A stretch of 64,000 nt of DNA, taken from assembly GCF_900088825.1 (NCBI RefSeq), contig NZ_LT592171.1, positions 1,600,109 to 1,664,108 on the forward strand. Reading direction: 5' to 3'. Both the position numbers and the translations under genes were made by a program. Position 1 is the stretch's first letter, and the number at the start of each line of letters is the position of its first letter. Source of the DNA: Thiomonas delicata. GTDB taxonomy: Bacteria > Pseudomonadota > Gammaproteobacteria > Burkholderiales > Burkholderiaceae_C. Under the pieces are notes generated by a model. The model saw only the letters and a program-made list of their open reading frames with translations, was not told where the DNA came from and searched no databases. Below are positions 1 through 10,900 of the stretch, piece by piece.

Positions 1-623
1 GCGGGGCTGTCCAGCAGCTCGCGCAAGGTCTCGAGCGTGACCGGGTCGGTTTCCGGGGGCTCGCGGCGATAGACGTCCACCCGCAGCACTTCGGCGCCTG
101 CGGCCTGCAGCGCCTCGGTCAGCCAGTCGCGGCCGTTTCCGCCCCGCAAGATGAGGACGCGGGCGCCGGCCCAAGCGTCCGCGCGCAGGCTCCGCAGCGC
201 GGCCCACAGTCCCTCCGAATCCGCCGCTTGGGCAGGCGCGCAGACGATGCGCAGCGATTCGGGCGCCTGCCCGCGCGCCCGCAGCGCCTGCTCGAATGCA
301 ACCCGGCTGCCGGGTCCGAGCAGGCCCACGGCGCAGGTTTGCGGCCAAGGACCTTGCAGCATGGCCAAGGTGGCCTGCACCGCGGCGGGGCTGACGGGGA
401 TCGCCAGATCGAAGTCAGCCAGCCTCATGAGAGCCTGGGCGGCCGGCGCCGGCGCGGCGGGAGGCAGGATGCGGATGAGCGGGAAAGACCGCAGCGCAAT
501 GCCGCGGGCGCGCAGTTCGCGCTCGCGCGCGTCATCCGCGTCGTCGTCTTGCGCGCCGCGGCGCGGGCGGGTGATGACGAGCACGGGTCCGCGGCGGATA
601 TCAGGCCGATCGGCCGTCGCCAT
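1..623 (-). CDS. hemD: Uroporphyrinogen-III synthase HemD, C-terminus outside window
   Basis: Closes the linear tetrapyrrole hydroxymethylbilane, with inversion of ring D, to uroporphyrinogen III in haem, sirohaem and cobalamin synthesis; cytosolic. The reading frame opens with ATG at 621-623 and runs off the left edge after about 207 codons. The translation begins MATADRPDIRRGPVLVITRP, the usual HemD start (a beta strand ending in TRP). It continues through a Rossmann-like alternation with a segment like DLAIPVSPAAVQ, the equivalent of the family's 'FTSxNAV' region. It starts 9 bp after the hemC stop on the same strand, so hemC and hemD form one operon, the normal order in beta- and gamma-proteobacteria. 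The protein is poorly conserved, so the call rests on context as well as sequence. Confidence 0.9.
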   Translation of the reverse strand, partial: MATADRPDIRRGPVLVITRPRRGAQDDDADDARERELRARGIALRSFPLIRILPPAAPAPAAQALMRLADFDLAIPVSPAAVQATLAMLQGPWPQTCAVGLLGPGSRVAFEQALRARGQAPESLRIVCAPAQAADSEGLWAALRSLRADAWAGARVLILRGGNGRDWLTEALQAAGAEVLRVDVYRREPPETDPVTLETLRELLDSP

Positions 624-632
624 GCCGCACGC

Positions 633-1610
633 TCAGCTTGCCTCGAGCTGGTCGAGCAAGGCCTGCGCACCCTGCTCGCGCAGTTGCCGCGCGGCTTCCA
701 GGCCCAGCGCGTCGGCCTGCGCGGACGTGGCCACGGTTGCCGCCACCTCCGCACGCAGCATGCGGCTGCCATCCGGCAGTCCGAGCAACGCGCGCAATTC
801 CAGGGTCTGCCCGGACCACTGCGCATGCGCCCCCAGCGGCGTGCTGCAGCTGCCGCCCAAGGCGCGCGCCACCGAACGCTCGGCCAGGGCGCAAAGATGC
901 GTGGGAGCATGGTCCAGCGGCGCCAGCATGACGGCCATGTCGGCACGGTCCGCACGTATCTCGATGCCCAGCGCCGCCTGGCCCACGGCGGGAAGCAGCT
1001 CGGCGGGGTCGATCAGGGCCCGGATACGCGCCTCCAGGCCCAGGCGTTTGAGTCCGGCCGCCGCCAGCACGATGCCGTCGTACTGACCTTCGTCGAGCTT
1101 GCGCAGGCGGGTGTCCAGATTGCCGCGCAGCGGCATCACGCGCAGGTCGGGGCGCAGGGCGCGGATCTGCATCTCGCGCCGCAGGCTCGACGTTCCCACC
1201 ACCGCGCCCGGCGGCAGCGCGGTGAAGTGCGGGGCGCGCTCGGACACCCAGGCATCGCGCGGGTCTTCGCGCTGCATGATGACGGGCAGCGCGAACCCCG
1301 CCGGCAGCACCATGGGCACGTCCTTGAGCGAATGCACGGCCAGGTCGGCCTCGCCGCTTTCCAGCGCCAGTTCCAGCTCCTTCACGAACAGGCCCTTGCC
1401 GCCGACCTTGGCTAGGGTCTTGTCGAGGATCTGGTCGCCGCGCGTGGTCATGCCGTCAAGGCACACCCGGCTCGACGGATGGAGCGCCTGCAAAAGGGCT
1501 TGCACATGCTCGGCCTGCCACATGGCCAGACGGCTCTCCCGGGTGGCAATAACCAGGCGGGGAGGAATCGAAGGGGGGGCAGATGATGGGATCGTCGCGG
1601 CGAGATTCAT
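633..1610 (-). CDS. hemC: Porphobilinogen deaminase (hydroxymethylbilane synthase)
   Basis: Polymerises four porphobilinogens into hydroxymethylbilane on a covalently bound dipyrromethane cofactor; cytosolic haem pathway enzyme. The 325 residues match the family length of about 310. The N-terminal signature [16 protein letters not shown], the [10 protein letters not shown] motif with its Lys/Asp pair, VGTSSLRR and LRGNLDTRL (substrate-binding arginines), and [12 protein letters not shown] with the cofactor-anchoring cysteine are all visible. I chose the ATG at 1608-1610 because it places MNLAATIP just ahead of the first strand. The same frame is open further upstream, but that stretch lies antisense to ppc and has no family resemblance. 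The gene is divergent from ppc across a 187-bp gap that must hold both promoters. Confidence 0.97.
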   Translation of the reverse strand: MNLAATIPSSAPPSIPPRLVIATRESRLAMWQAEHVQALLQALHPSSRVCLDGMTTRGDQILDKTLAKVGGKGLFVKELELALESGEADLAVHSLKDVPMVLPAGFALPVIMQREDPRDAWVSERAPHFTALPPGAVVGTSSLRREMQIRALRPDLRVMPLRGNLDTRLRKLDEGQYDGIVLAAAGLKRLGLEARIRALIDPAELLPAVGQAALGIEIRADRADMAVMLAPLDHAPTHLCALAERSVARALGGSCSTPLGAHAQWSGQTLELRALLGLPDGSRMLRAEVAATVATSAQADALGLEAARQLREQGAQALLDQLEAS

Positions 1611-1797
1611 CGGGAAATCGTAGCAGTGGCAACAGGTCATGGCATGACGGAAATTCGCGCCCGCGCAATGTGCATGCGCAAGCTCGCGGCCCGGGGCTTC
1701 CACCGGCACCACCGGCTGATAGCATGAAACGTCCCGCTCCCTACCGCCGTTGCGCACCGCATTCCTCTCTGCCAGTCGCCTCGCCAGCCGCTCCGCC

Positions 1798-4623
1798 ATG
1801 TCCAACCGCCCCGCCGACCCGCATTCCGATATCGCCCTGTTCGACGACATACGCCACCTCGGCCGCCTGCTCGGCGACGTGATCCGCGAGCAGGAAGGGC
1901 AGGCCATGTTCGACGTCGTGGAAAAAGTCAGGCAATTGTCGGTGGCCTTCCACCGCGAAGGCGACGCCAAGCAGCGCCGCGCCCTCGACAAGCTGCTGCA
2001 AGGCCTCACGCGCGACCAGGCGGTCAGCGTGATCCGGGCCTTCAGCTATTTCTCCATCCTGGCCAACATCGCCGAGGACAGGCATGCCTTGCGGCGGCGC
2101 AAGGCCCACGAACTGGAAGGCGGCAAGCCCCAGCCGGGCAGCGTGCGCGCTGCATTGGACAAGCTGCGCAAGGCCGGCTTCGACGCGCAGCAGATCGGCG
2201 ATTTTTTTGCTCGCGCGCTCATCTCTCCCGTGCTCACGGCCCACCCGACCGAGGTGCAGCGCAAGAGCCTGCTCGACGCCGAACGCGTGATCGCCCGCCT
2301 GCTGGCCGAGCGCGACCAGACCCAGCCGCCGCGCCGGCTGCGCGACATCGACGCCGAACTGCGCGCACGCATCACCCAGCTGTGGCAGACGCGGCTGCTG
2401 CGCTACACCAAGCTGCGCGTCTCCGACGAGATCAAGAATGCGCTGTCCTATTACGACAGCACGTTTTTCAGCGAGGTGCCGCGCCTGTACATCGAGCTGG
2501 AACAAGATCTCGACGAACTCTTCCCGCGCGCGGACGGACAGCCCTGGCGCCTGCAGCCCTTCTTCCGCATGGGTCACTGGATCGGCGGCGACCGCGACGG
2601 CAACCCTTTCGTCACCGCCGAGACCCTGGCCTACGCCCTGCGCCTGCAGGCGCGCACGGCGCTCGAGCACTACATCAACCAGGTGCATGCGCTGGGAGCC
2701 GAACTGTCGGTCTCGCTCATGCTGGCCTCGGCCAGCCCCGAGCTGCTCGCGCTGGCGGAAGCCTCGCCCGACAAATCCGAGCATCGTCTGGACGAGCCTT
2801 ATCGCCGCGCCCTCATCGGCGTGTATGCGCGCCTTGCCGCCACGCTGCGCAAGCTGGGCGGCGCCGAGGTGCTGCGCCACGAAATGGGCCAGGCCGAACC
2901 CTACCCCAATGCCGAGGCCTTCGCCTACGACCTGCGCACGGCGCGCGATTCGCTCGCCGGCCACCACGCCGAGGCCCTGGCCCGTCCGCGGCTCGACCCG
3001 CTGATCCGCGCCGTGGAGGTGTTCGGTTTCCACCTCGCCACGGTGGACCTGCGCCAAAGCTCGGACAAGCACGAGCAGGTCGTGGCGGAGCTGCTCGCCA
3101 CGGCCCGCCTGTGCCCCGACTACAGCGCGCTGGACGAAACCGCGCGCATCGAGCTGCTGCTGCACACCCTGCGCGACCCGCGCCCGCTGCGGGTGCCCGA
3201 CGCCAGCTATTCCGACTGGACATGCTCCGAGCTGGCCGTGTTCGAGCAGGCGCGCCAGGCACGCCGCCTGCTGGGCGAAGACGCCATCCGCCAGACCATC
3301 ATCTCGCACACCGAAAGCGTGAGCGACCTGCTCGAGGTGCTGGTGCTGCAGAAAGAATGCGGCCTGTTCCACGGCACCCTGGGCACCGAGGGCGCGAGCG
3401 CCGAGCTGCTGGTGGTGCCGCTGTTCGAGACCATCGACGACCTGCGCAATGCGCCCGACATCATGCGCGGCTTCCACGCCCTGCCGGGCATGCCCGAACT
3501 GGTGCGGCAGTCCGGCGCGCTGCAGGAAGTCATGCTGGGCTATTCCGACAGCAACAAGGACGGCGGCTACTTCACCTCCAACTGGGAACTGCACAAGGCC
3601 TCGGTCGCGCTGGCCGAGCTGTTCGCCCAGCTCGGCGCCGAACATGGCATCCGCCTGCGCCTGTTCCACGGCCGCGGCGGCAGCGTGGGCCGCGGCGGCG
3701 GACCCAGCTTCGAGGCCATCCTCGCCCAGCCGGCGGGAACCGTGGGCGGCAGCATCCGCCTCACCGAGCAGGGCGAGGTGATCTCCAGCAAATACGCCAA
3801 CCCCGAGATCGGCCGCCACAACCTGGAAACCCTGGTGGCCGCCACCCTGGAAGCCACGCTGCTGTCCGCACGCGGCAAGAGCGGCGACACGCCACCACGC
3901 CAGGGCGTACGCACCGGCGCGCCGCAGACCTTCCTGCAGGCCGCGGCCGGCCTGTCGCAAGTGGCCATCGCCACCTATCGTGACCTGGTCTACGGCAACC
4001 CGCGCTTCGCCGAGTATTTCTACGCCGCCACGCCCATCAGCGAAATCGCCGGCCTCAACATCGGCAGCCGGCCGGCGTCGCGCAAGGCCAGCCAGGACAT
4101 CGCCGACCTGCGCGCCATCCCCTGGAGCTTCTCCTGGGGCCAGTGCCGCGTCGCCCTGCCCGGCTGGTTCGGCTTCGGCTCGGCCGTCGAGCAGTTCATC
4201 GCAGCCCACCCGGAAAACGGTGCCGAGCTGCTGGCGCGCATGCACAAGCAATGGCCCTTCTTCCGCACCCTGCTGTCGAATATGGACATGGTGCTGGCCA
4301 AGACCGACCTGGCCGTGGCTTCGCACTACGCCCAACTGGTGCCCGACGCGCGCACCCGCAAACAGGTGTTCTCGGCCATCGCGCAGGAATGGGAGCGCAC
4401 CGTGCGCGCCTTGCAGCGCATCTCCGGCGAGACGTCCTTCCTGCAGAGCAACCCCACGCTGGCGCGCTCCATCCGCGCCCGCTTCCCCTACATCGATCCG
4501 CTCAACCACCTGCAGATCGAGCTGTTACGCCGCTTCCGCGAAGGCCAGACCGACGAGCGCACCAAGCGCGGCATCCATCTGAGCATCAACGGCATCGCGG
4601 CGGGGCTGCGCAACACGGGCTGA
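1798..4623 (+). CDS. ppc: Phosphoenolpyruvate carboxylase
   Basis: Carboxylates phosphoenolpyruvate with bicarbonate to oxaloacetate, replenishing the TCA cycle and supporting carbon fixation. The 941 residues are slightly longer than the E. coli enzyme (883). Diagnostic segments are [15 protein letters not shown] (catalytic His), the bicarbonate-activating loop [30 protein letters not shown], and the C-terminus ending [11 protein letters not shown], the usual aspartate-inhibitor-binding RNTG tail. The frame can be opened from a TTG at 1750, but the ATG at 1798 gives the normal start [15 protein letters not shown]. It is divergent from hemC. A GC-rich palindrome (about 4631-4650) follows the stop and may end transcription, but it lacks a T-run. 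Confidence 0.97.
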   Translation: MSNRPADPHSDIALFDDIRHLGRLLGDVIREQEGQAMFDVVEKVRQLSVAFHREGDAKQRRALDKLLQGLTRDQAVSVIRAFSYFSILANIAEDRHALRRRKAHELEGGKPQPGSVRAALDKLRKAGFDAQQIGDFFARALISPVLTAHPTEVQRKSLLDAERVIARLLAERDQTQPPRRLRDIDAELRARITQLWQTRLLRYTKLRVSDEIKNALSYYDSTFFSEVPRLYIELEQDLDELFPRADGQPWRLQPFFRMGHWIGGDRDGNPFVTAETLAYALRLQARTALEHYINQVHALGAELSVSLMLASASPELLALAEASPDKSEHRLDEPYRRALIGVYARLAATLRKLGGAEVLRHEMGQAEPYPNAEAFAYDLRTARDSLAGHHAEALARPRLDPLIRAVEVFGFHLATVDLRQSSDKHEQVVAELLATARLCPDYSALDETARIELLLHTLRDPRPLRVPDASYSDWTCSELAVFEQARQARRLLGEDAIRQTIISHTESVSDLLEVLVLQKECGLFHGTLGTEGASAELLVVPLFETIDDLRNAPDIMRGFHALPGMPELVRQSGALQEVMLGYSDSNKDGGYFTSNWELHKASVALAELFAQLGAEHGIRLRLFHGRGGSVGRGGGPSFEAILAQPAGTVGGSIRLTEQGEVISSKYANPEIGRHNLETLVAATLEATLLSARGKSGDTPPRQGVRTGAPQTFLQAAAGLSQVAIATYRDLVYGNPRFAEYFYAATPISEIAGLNIGSRPASRKASQDIADLRAIPWSFSWGQCRVALPGWFGFGSAVEQFIAAHPENGAELLARMHKQWPFFRTLLSNMDMVLAKTDLAVASHYAQLVPDARTRKQVFSAIAQEWERTVRALQRISGETSFLQSNPTLARSIRARFPYIDPLNHLQIELLRRFREGQTDERTKRGIHLSINGIAAGLRNTG

Positions 4624-4649
4624 TCGCACCGGGCCGCGGCGCGCGGCGG

Positions 4650-4667
4650 CCTAAGAAACCCCTAAGT
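4650..4667. promoter_or_regulatory. Possible OmpR/PmrA-type direct-repeat operator
   Basis: CTAAG occurs at 4651-4655 and again at 4662-4666, an 11-bp period. On the other strand this reads CTTAG-N6-CTTAG, close to the CTTAA-N6-CTTAA box bound by PmrA-type response regulators. It lies about 90 bp before the first gene of an operon that ends in its own OmpR-family regulator and sensor kinase, so autoregulation would make sense. This is inferred from pattern and position only. Confidence 0.4.
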
Positions 4668-4755
4668 CCCCGCTCCTAGGCTGCGGTTCACGCCAATCCG
4701 GCGGGCCTTGTGGGAGACGTACGGCACCATGCTGGCGCCGGAACGTCGGGTCTCG

Positions 4756-5349
4756 ATGGTTTCGTTCAACACCACCGCTTTTCTCTGGATCAATGCTTCG
4801 GCGCGGCCGCCCGTCTGGCTGCTGGATCTGGCCTGGTTTGCCGCGCAAACCCTGGTGCTGGCCGCACCCCTTCTGCTGGTGGGCGGCTGGCTGTGGCGCA
4901 CCCGCGCGCCGCGCGCGGCGCTGGTGCATGCCGCGCTGGCCGCGCTGCTGGGCCTGATGATCAACCAGGGAATCGGCCTGCTGTGGTTCGAACCGAGGCC
5001 GTTCATGCTCGGCCTGGGGCACCAGTTCCTCGCGCACGGAGCGGACAACAGCTTCCCCAGCGACCATCTGACCGTGATCTGGGGCACGGCCTTCTCCCTC
5101 TTGTTCCACAAGGGCTGGCGCAAAGCCGGTTTCGCGCTGGCCTTGATGGGCCTTCCCGTGGCCTGGGCGCGCGTCTACCTGGGCGTGCACTGGCCACTGG
5201 ACATGCTGGGTGCCGCCATGGTCGCCAGCGGCAGCGCGCTGCTGCTGTGGCCCTGGCATGGGGCCTTGCGGTTCGCCACGCGCCTCATGAATCGCGTCTA
5301 TCGGCGCATCGCGCAGCCGCTGATCGCGCGTCACTGGATCGAAGCATGA
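4756..5349 (+). CDS. PAP2-family phosphatase, probable undecaprenyl-diphosphatase (BcrC-like)
   Basis: Integral membrane phosphatase of the PAP2 superfamily, probably removing a phosphate from undecaprenyl diphosphate or another lipid phosphate on the periplasmic side. The three PAP2 motifs are present: an FEPRPF arginine-proline block, SFPSDH (the PSGH-type motif) and ARVYLGVHWPLDMLG with the catalytic His and Asp. About five hydrophobic helices surround them. The ATG at 4756 gives 197 residues and a BcrC-like start, MVSFNTTAFLWINA; a TTG at 4708 and an ATG at 4729 are alternatives. It is the first gene of an operon whose members overlap by 4 bp, ending in an RND pump and two-component system. 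A link to envelope stress or cationic-peptide response is inferred. Confidence 0.85.
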   Translation: MVSFNTTAFLWINASARPPVWLLDLAWFAAQTLVLAAPLLLVGGWLWRTRAPRAALVHAALAALLGLMINQGIGLLWFEPRPFMLGLGHQFLAHGADNSFPSDHLTVIWGTAFSLLFHKGWRKAGFALALMGLPVAWARVYLGVHWPLDMLGAAMVASGSALLLWPWHGALRFATRLMNRVYRRIAQPLIARHWIEA

Positions 5350-6881
5350 GCAAGACGCCGCCTGGCCCGTCCATCCCGGCACCGCAAGGAACGCCGGCCA
5401 TGCGCCATGCGCCCGCGCACATCGGGCTTCGCGCCTTCGTCACCGACGCAAGACGCCAGCGCCGTCGCCGTCGCAAGGTCATGCTGGCCGGCAGCCTTGC
5501 GGCCCTCGCGCTGTTGCTGGCGGGTTGCGCGGGTTATGCCCCCAAGCCCTTGCCCGCAAACGCCCACTGGCAGGACAAGCTTGCCGCGCTGCGCGTGAAT
5601 CCAAGCGATATCCCTCTGCCCCGCCTGGCGGCGCAGCCTCTGGACCTTGGCCAACCCCTCACGATGGACGCGGTGGCCACGCTGGCCGTTCTCAACAACC
5701 CACAACTGCAACTGGCGCGCGACCAGGTTGGCATCGCCCAGGCGCAGGCGTTTGCCGCGGGTTTGCTACCCGACCCGCAGTTTTCCACCACGCAGGACTA
5801 TCCCGGCAACAGCGCGGGAGCCACCAGCAGTGCCTACAACTACTCCCTGAATTTCGACCTCGGCAGTCTCATCACCCGCCCGGCCGCGCGCGCCGCGGCA
5901 ACGGCCCATGTGCGCGACATCGACCTGCAACTGCTGTGGCGGGAATGGCAAACCGTGGGACAGGCGCAACTGCTGTTCGTGCAACTGAGCGGCCTGCAGC
6001 AGCGTGACGCCTTGCTTCGGAGCCAACGCGACTTGCTGCGGCGAGGGCTGCAACGCACGCGCCAGGCGGTTGCGGCCGGCAACCTGCCGCGCACCAACGC
6101 CGACGCGGCCTTGGTCGAGCTTCAAGCCGTGGAGCAGCGCCTGGCGAGCGACGCGCAGCAGCGCCTCCAGCTCGAATCCAGGCTCCACGCCCTGCTCGGC
6201 CTGGCGCCCAACGTGCCCTTGCAACTGGCGCCGCTGCCGGCCCTGCCGGCGCACGACACCGCTGCCGCACACGAAGCCCTGGCGCATCTCGCCGCCATCC
6301 GCCCCGACCTCATGGCCTTGCGCGCCGGCTACACCAGCCAGGAGCAGAAGTTGCGCGAGGCGGTGCTGGCGCAGTTCCCCTCGTTCAGCGTCGGCCTGAA
6401 CCGGGCGCGCGACACCGCCAACGTCAACACCCTCGGCTTCGGTGTGAGTTTCAGCCTGCCCATCTTCAACGGCAGCCGTGGCGCCATCGCGGTGCAGCGC
6501 GCCACGCGGCAAGAGCTGTTCGACGCCTACCAGTTGCGGCTGGACCAGACCCGTGCCGATGTGGCCCAGGTCCTCGCCAACCTCGACCTGTTGCAGCACC
6601 AGCGCCACAACTTGGAAACCGGCTTGCCACAGCTCGAAAGCGCCGAACGCGCCGCCACCGCGGCGCTGGACGCCGGAGCCATCACCCTGCCCCAGGCCCA
6701 GGCCCAGCGCATGGCCTTGCTGCAGCAACGCCTGGCCCTGCAGGCCAACGCCCAGCAAGCCGCCGAGCAGGCCGTGGCCCTGGACCTTCTCACGGGCACC
6801 GGGGTGTACCGCCCGGCGCCGGCCGCGCTGCAGCCCGACACGCCCAAGCCAACTTCCGAACTGCGGAGCAAATCCCGATGA
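5346..6881 (+). CDS. TolC-family outer membrane efflux lipoprotein
   Basis: Outer-membrane channel component of a tripartite efflux system. The ATG at 5346 overlaps the stop of the PAP2 gene in ATGA and yields 511 residues. After an arginine-rich N-terminus there is a hydrophobic stretch ending in the lipobox LLAGC, so the mature protein is probably acylated and anchored in the outer membrane. Two repeats of long amphipathic helices follow, with ALA- and Q-rich coiled-coil segments as in TolC/OprM-like proteins (OEP family). One beta segment, LGFGVSFSLPIFNGSRGAIAV, is typical of this family. It is translationally coupled to the adaptor gene downstream through another 4-bp overlap. Confidence 0.9.
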   Translation: MSKTPPGPSIPAPQGTPAMRHAPAHIGLRAFVTDARRQRRRRRKVMLAGSLAALALLLAGCAGYAPKPLPANAHWQDKLAALRVNPSDIPLPRLAAQPLDLGQPLTMDAVATLAVLNNPQLQLARDQVGIAQAQAFAAGLLPDPQFSTTQDYPGNSAGATSSAYNYSLNFDLGSLITRPAARAAATAHVRDIDLQLLWREWQTVGQAQLLFVQLSGLQQRDALLRSQRDLLRRGLQRTRQAVAAGNLPRTNADAALVELQAVEQRLASDAQQRLQLESRLHALLGLAPNVPLQLAPLPALPAHDTAAAHEALAHLAAIRPDLMALRAGYTSQEQKLREAVLAQFPSFSVGLNRARDTANVNTLGFGVSFSLPIFNGSRGAIAVQRATRQELFDAYQLRLDQTRADVAQVLANLDLLQHQRHNLETGLPQLESAERAATAALDAGAITLPQAQAQRMALLQQRLALQANAQQAAEQAVALDLLTGTGVYRPAPAALQPDTPKPTSELRSKSR

Positions 6882-7960
6882 TGATGTCCCTGCCCTGCGC
6901 ATCTCCTGACCATCTCCTGCGCCGGCTGCGACCGCTGGCCTTGCTCGGCCTGGTGCTCGCAACCGCCGTACCAGGCCGCACCCAGGCCGCGGCTGCACCG
7001 GCGGTCTCGGTGCTGGCGCAAGTGGCGCCGCTGCGCCAGGGGCAGCTCGCGCAGACGGTGCACGCACTCGGCAGCGTCACCACGGCCAGCAGCCGGAATC
7101 TGACGATTGTCTTTCCGCGCCAGGTGCAGGTGCGACGGGTTCTGGTCCGTACGGGCCAGCGCGTGAAACAGGGCCAGCCCTTGATGACGGTGCAGACGGC
7201 CCCGGGTGCCGATCTGGCCTACACCCAGGCCCAGAACGCGGTGCGCTACGCCCAAGCCGACTTGCAGCGCGTGCAGCAACTGGCCGCGCAGCAACTCGCC
7301 ACCGAGACACAGGTGAACGCCGCACGCAAGACCCTGGCCGATGCGCAAGCGCAACTGGCCGCCACGCAGCAGCAGGGCATGGGCAGCGGCGTGCGCCAAA
7401 CGATGGCGCCATTTGCCGGCGTGGTGACTGCGGTGCAGACCACGCCCGGCGCGCTGTTGGGTCCCGGCAGCGCCGCGCTGACGCTGGCGCCCTCGGCGGG
7501 TTTACAAGCCGTCGTGGGCGTGACGCCCGAAGTCGCGGCCGCACTGGTCGCGGGCCAGCCCGCGCGCCTGCAACCCGTGTTCGACCCCGACAAGACGGAC
7601 ACCGCCACGGTGCTGTCCATCGCAGGCGTGGTGGACCCGCAGAGCCACCTCGTGAACGTGACCCTCGCGCTGTCGCCGCAGACCAAGGGCTTGCTGCCCG
7701 GCCTTGCGGTCCAGGCGCAAATGGACCTGCGCCATTGGCGAGGCTGGGTCGTGCCACGTCAGGCCGTCCTGCGCGACGCCTCGGGCCAGGCCTATGTGTT
7801 CCAGGACGATCACGGCAAGGCCAGGCGCGTGAACGTGAAGATCGAGCTCGATCAGGCCGAGCACACGGGCGTCAGTGGGCCGTTGAACCCGGGCCTGCCG
7901 CTGGTGGTTCTGGGCAACGACGAACTTCGCCCGGGCATGGCACTGCGGGTGGCGAAATGA
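6878..7960 (+). CDS. Periplasmic adaptor (membrane fusion) protein of RND efflux pump
   Basis: Bridges the inner-membrane pump and the outer-membrane channel across the periplasm. It has 360 residues with an N-terminal signal-like hydrophobic segment (about residues 20-40). A barrel/lipoyl region contains VFPRQVQVRRVLVRTGQRVKQGQ, characteristic of HlyD/AcrA-like adaptors, followed by an alpha-hairpin (residues about 100-160, rich in Ala and Gln). The second lipoyl half reads MAPFAGVVTAVQTTPGALL. The start overlaps the upstream stop. Three consecutive in-frame ATGs (6878, 6881, 6887) make the exact start uncertain. Substrate cannot be read from the sequence. Confidence 0.9.
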   Translation: MMMSLPCASPDHLLRRLRPLALLGLVLATAVPGRTQAAAAPAVSVLAQVAPLRQGQLAQTVHALGSVTTASSRNLTIVFPRQVQVRRVLVRTGQRVKQGQPLMTVQTAPGADLAYTQAQNAVRYAQADLQRVQQLAAQQLATETQVNAARKTLADAQAQLAATQQQGMGSGVRQTMAPFAGVVTAVQTTPGALLGPGSAALTLAPSAGLQAVVGVTPEVAAALVAGQPARLQPVFDPDKTDTATVLSIAGVVDPQSHLVNVTLALSPQTKGLLPGLAVQAQMDLRHWRGWVVPRQAVLRDASGQAYVFQDDHGKARRVNVKIELDQAEHTGVSGPLNPGLPLVVLGNDELRPGMALRVAK

Positions 7961-10900
7961 ATGTCTCGCAATGGCTGCAGCGGCATCGCCGCTCGGTGCT
8001 GTTCTTGCTCGCCCTGCTGGCCGCCGGCGGGGTGATGGCGGCGTTCAAGCTGCCGGTCGGATTGTTCCCCAATGTGGATTTTCCGCGCGTGGTGGTGAGC
8101 GCGGACGCAGGCGATCGGCCTTCGCGCCAGATGATGCTGCAGGTGACTTACCCACTGGAACAGGCGGTGAGAAGGGTGCCGGGTGTGGTCGACGTGCGCT
8201 CGACCACCAGCCGTGGCACAGCCGATATTTCCGTGAGTTTTCACTGGGGCACGGACATGAATGTCGCCGCCGTGCAGGTGAATGAGGCAGTGACGCAGAA
8301 ACTTCCTCAACTGCCGCCGGGAACGATTCTGTCCAGCAAGCGCATGGACCCGACGGTCGATCCCATCATCGCCTACAGCCTGACGTCGAACACGGTGCCC
8401 CTGACCCGTATTTACGACCTGGCTCAATTCCAGTTGCGCCCGCTGCTGTCCAGCATCAACGGTGTCGGACGGGTGCAGGTTCAAGGTGGCGAACAAGAGG
8501 AATACCACGTCATCGTCGATCCGGCCAAACTGCAGGCCGACGGCCTGAGTCTGGGCGATGTGGAGCGCACCCTCGCCACCGGCAACGGCGTGCAAGCCGT
8601 CGGCAAGCTGGAGGATCGCTACAAACTCTTGCTCGCACTGGCCGACTCGCGCCTGCGCGGCGCCGCGCAAATCGGCGACCTGGTGCTCAGGGCCACGCCC
8701 ACCGGGGTGGTGCGCGTGCGCGACGTGGCCGTGGTCACACGCAGCACGGTTCCGCAGTGGATACGCGTGACGGCGGATGGCCACAATGCCGTGCTGCTGA
8801 ACATCTACCAGCAACCCGGCGGCAACAGCGTGCAGATCGCGCGCATGGTTCGCCAGGCCCTGGCCCGCTACAAACTGCCGCCGGGCGTGAAGCTGGCAAA
8901 CTGGTACGACCAGAGCACACTGGTGGTGGCCTCCGCCGCCAGCGTGCGCGACGCCATCCTCATCGGCGTGGTGCTGGCGGGCCTGGTGCTGCTGCTGTTC
9001 CTGCGCAGCTTCAAGATCACGCTGATCGCGATGATCACGGTTCCAGCCGTGCTGGCCGCCACCGTGGTGTTGTTGTATGCCCTAGGGATGAGTTTCAACA
9101 TCATGACCCTGGGCGGCATGGCGGCCGCCGTGGGCCTGGTGATCGACGACGCCATCGTGATGAGCGAGCACATCGTGCGCCGGCTGGGCGAATCGCATAC
9201 CGGCGAGGAAGGCGGTACGGCGCGCCGTAGCGGGGTGATGCACGCGGCGATGGAGTTCTTCCGCCCGCTGGCCGGTTCCAGCGCCTCCACCGTCATCATC
9301 TTCGTGCCGCTGGCTTTTTTGTCGGGCGTGACCGGCGCCTTCTTCAAGGCGCTGGCGCTGACCATGGCGGCGGCCCTGGTCATTTCCTTTTTCGTCTCGT
9401 GGCTGGCGGTGCCGCTGCTGGCCGACCGTTTCATCACCCGGCGCGACGTGGAAAAGGAGCAGCAACGCGAGCATGGCCGTCTGCTGTCGGCCTTCCAGCG
9501 CGGCTATGGCCGCCTGCTGCCGGCATTGCTGCGCCGGCCCGCCTTGCTGCTGGTGGGGCTGGTGCCGTTGCTGGTGGTGGGTTGGATCGCCTATCACCAC
9601 GTAGGCAGCGGTTTCATGCCCCATATGGATGAGGGTGGTTTTATTCTCGACTACCGAAGCCCGCCGGGAACGTCCCTGACCGAAACCAACCGCTTGCTGA
9701 CCCAAGTCGAATCGATCTTGCGTCAGACGCCCGAAGTTCAAACGTGGTCGCGGCGCACCGGGGCGCAGTTGGGTGGCGGCATTACCGAAGCGAATGAGGG
9801 GGACTTCTTCGTGCGCCTCAAACCCCCGCCGCGCAAGCCCATCGATCAGGTGATGGAAGCGGTGCGGCAGCGCATCGAGACGCAGGTGCCGGGGCTGAAG
9901 ATCGAGATGGCCCAACTGATGGAGGACCTGATCGGGGATCTGACGGCCGTGCCCCAGCCGGTCGAGATCAAGATCTTCGACGACAACCCGCGACAACTCA
10001 CGCAGTTGGCCGACAAGACTGCAGCGGGCATCGCCAAGATTCCGGGCATCGTCGATGTGAAAAGCGGCATCAAACCTGCCGGGGACGCCCTCAACATCCG
10101 CCTCGACCCCACGCGCATGGCGCTGCAGGGCGTGGACGCGCAGCAGGTGCAGGCGCAACTGGCGGCGCTCATCGGCGGCAGCGTGGCGACGCAGATCGAG
10201 CAGGGGCCGAAAATGGTGGGCGTGCGGGTGTGGGACGCACCCGACCTGCGCCAAACGCCCGAAGACATCGCTGCGCTTCCACTGCGCGCGCCCGACGGCC
10301 ATGTGTTCGCCTTGCGCGAAGTCGCCAACATCAACATTCTGACCGGCCAGCCCGAGATCACGCGCGAAAACCTGAAGCGCATGGCGGCGGTGACGGCGCG
10401 CATCAGCGGACGCGACCTCGGCTCGACGATCGTGGCAGTCAAACACGTGATCGATGCCCCGAACTATTACCCAGAAGGGGTCTACACCCGGCTCGGCGGC
10501 CTGTACAAGCAGCAGCAAATCGCCTTCAAGGGTTTGCTGCAGGTGCTGGTGGCCGCAGTGCTGCTGGTGTTCTTCCTGCTGCTGTTCCTGTACGAGCGTT
10601 TCAAGGTGGCGCTCGCCATACTCGCCATGCCGCTGGCGGCATTGCCGGCGGTGTTCATCGGGCTGTGGATCTCGGGCATCGAGTTGAACATCTCGGCCAT
10701 GATGGGCATGACCATGATCGTGGGCATCGTCACCGAGGTGGCCATCTTCTACTTCAGCGAGGTGCAGGAGTTGCAGCAGGCGCACCCCGACATCTCGCTC
10801 GACGCGGCGCTGGTGCAGGCCGGCATCAACCGCATGCGCCCCATTGCCATGACCACGCTGGCCGCCATCTTGACGCTGGCGCCGCTGGCCCTGGCCATCG

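Noticed and set aside
1611-2009. Longer HemC starting at 2009
   Set aside because: The extra N-terminus is antisense to ppc and lacks homology; ATG 1610 fits the family.
1741-4509. A 922-codon open frame on the minus strand opposite ppc
   Set aside because: It is the antisense shadow of a high-GC gene: low-complexity Gly/Ala/Gln/His composition, no family motif, while ppc on the other strand is unmistakable.
4708-4755. Longer PAP2 protein from the TTG at 4708 or ATG at 4729
   Set aside because: The extra residues add no membrane segment and the ATG at 4756 gives a typical BcrC-like start. GGGAG at 4712 is too far from 4729 to decide, so some doubt remains.
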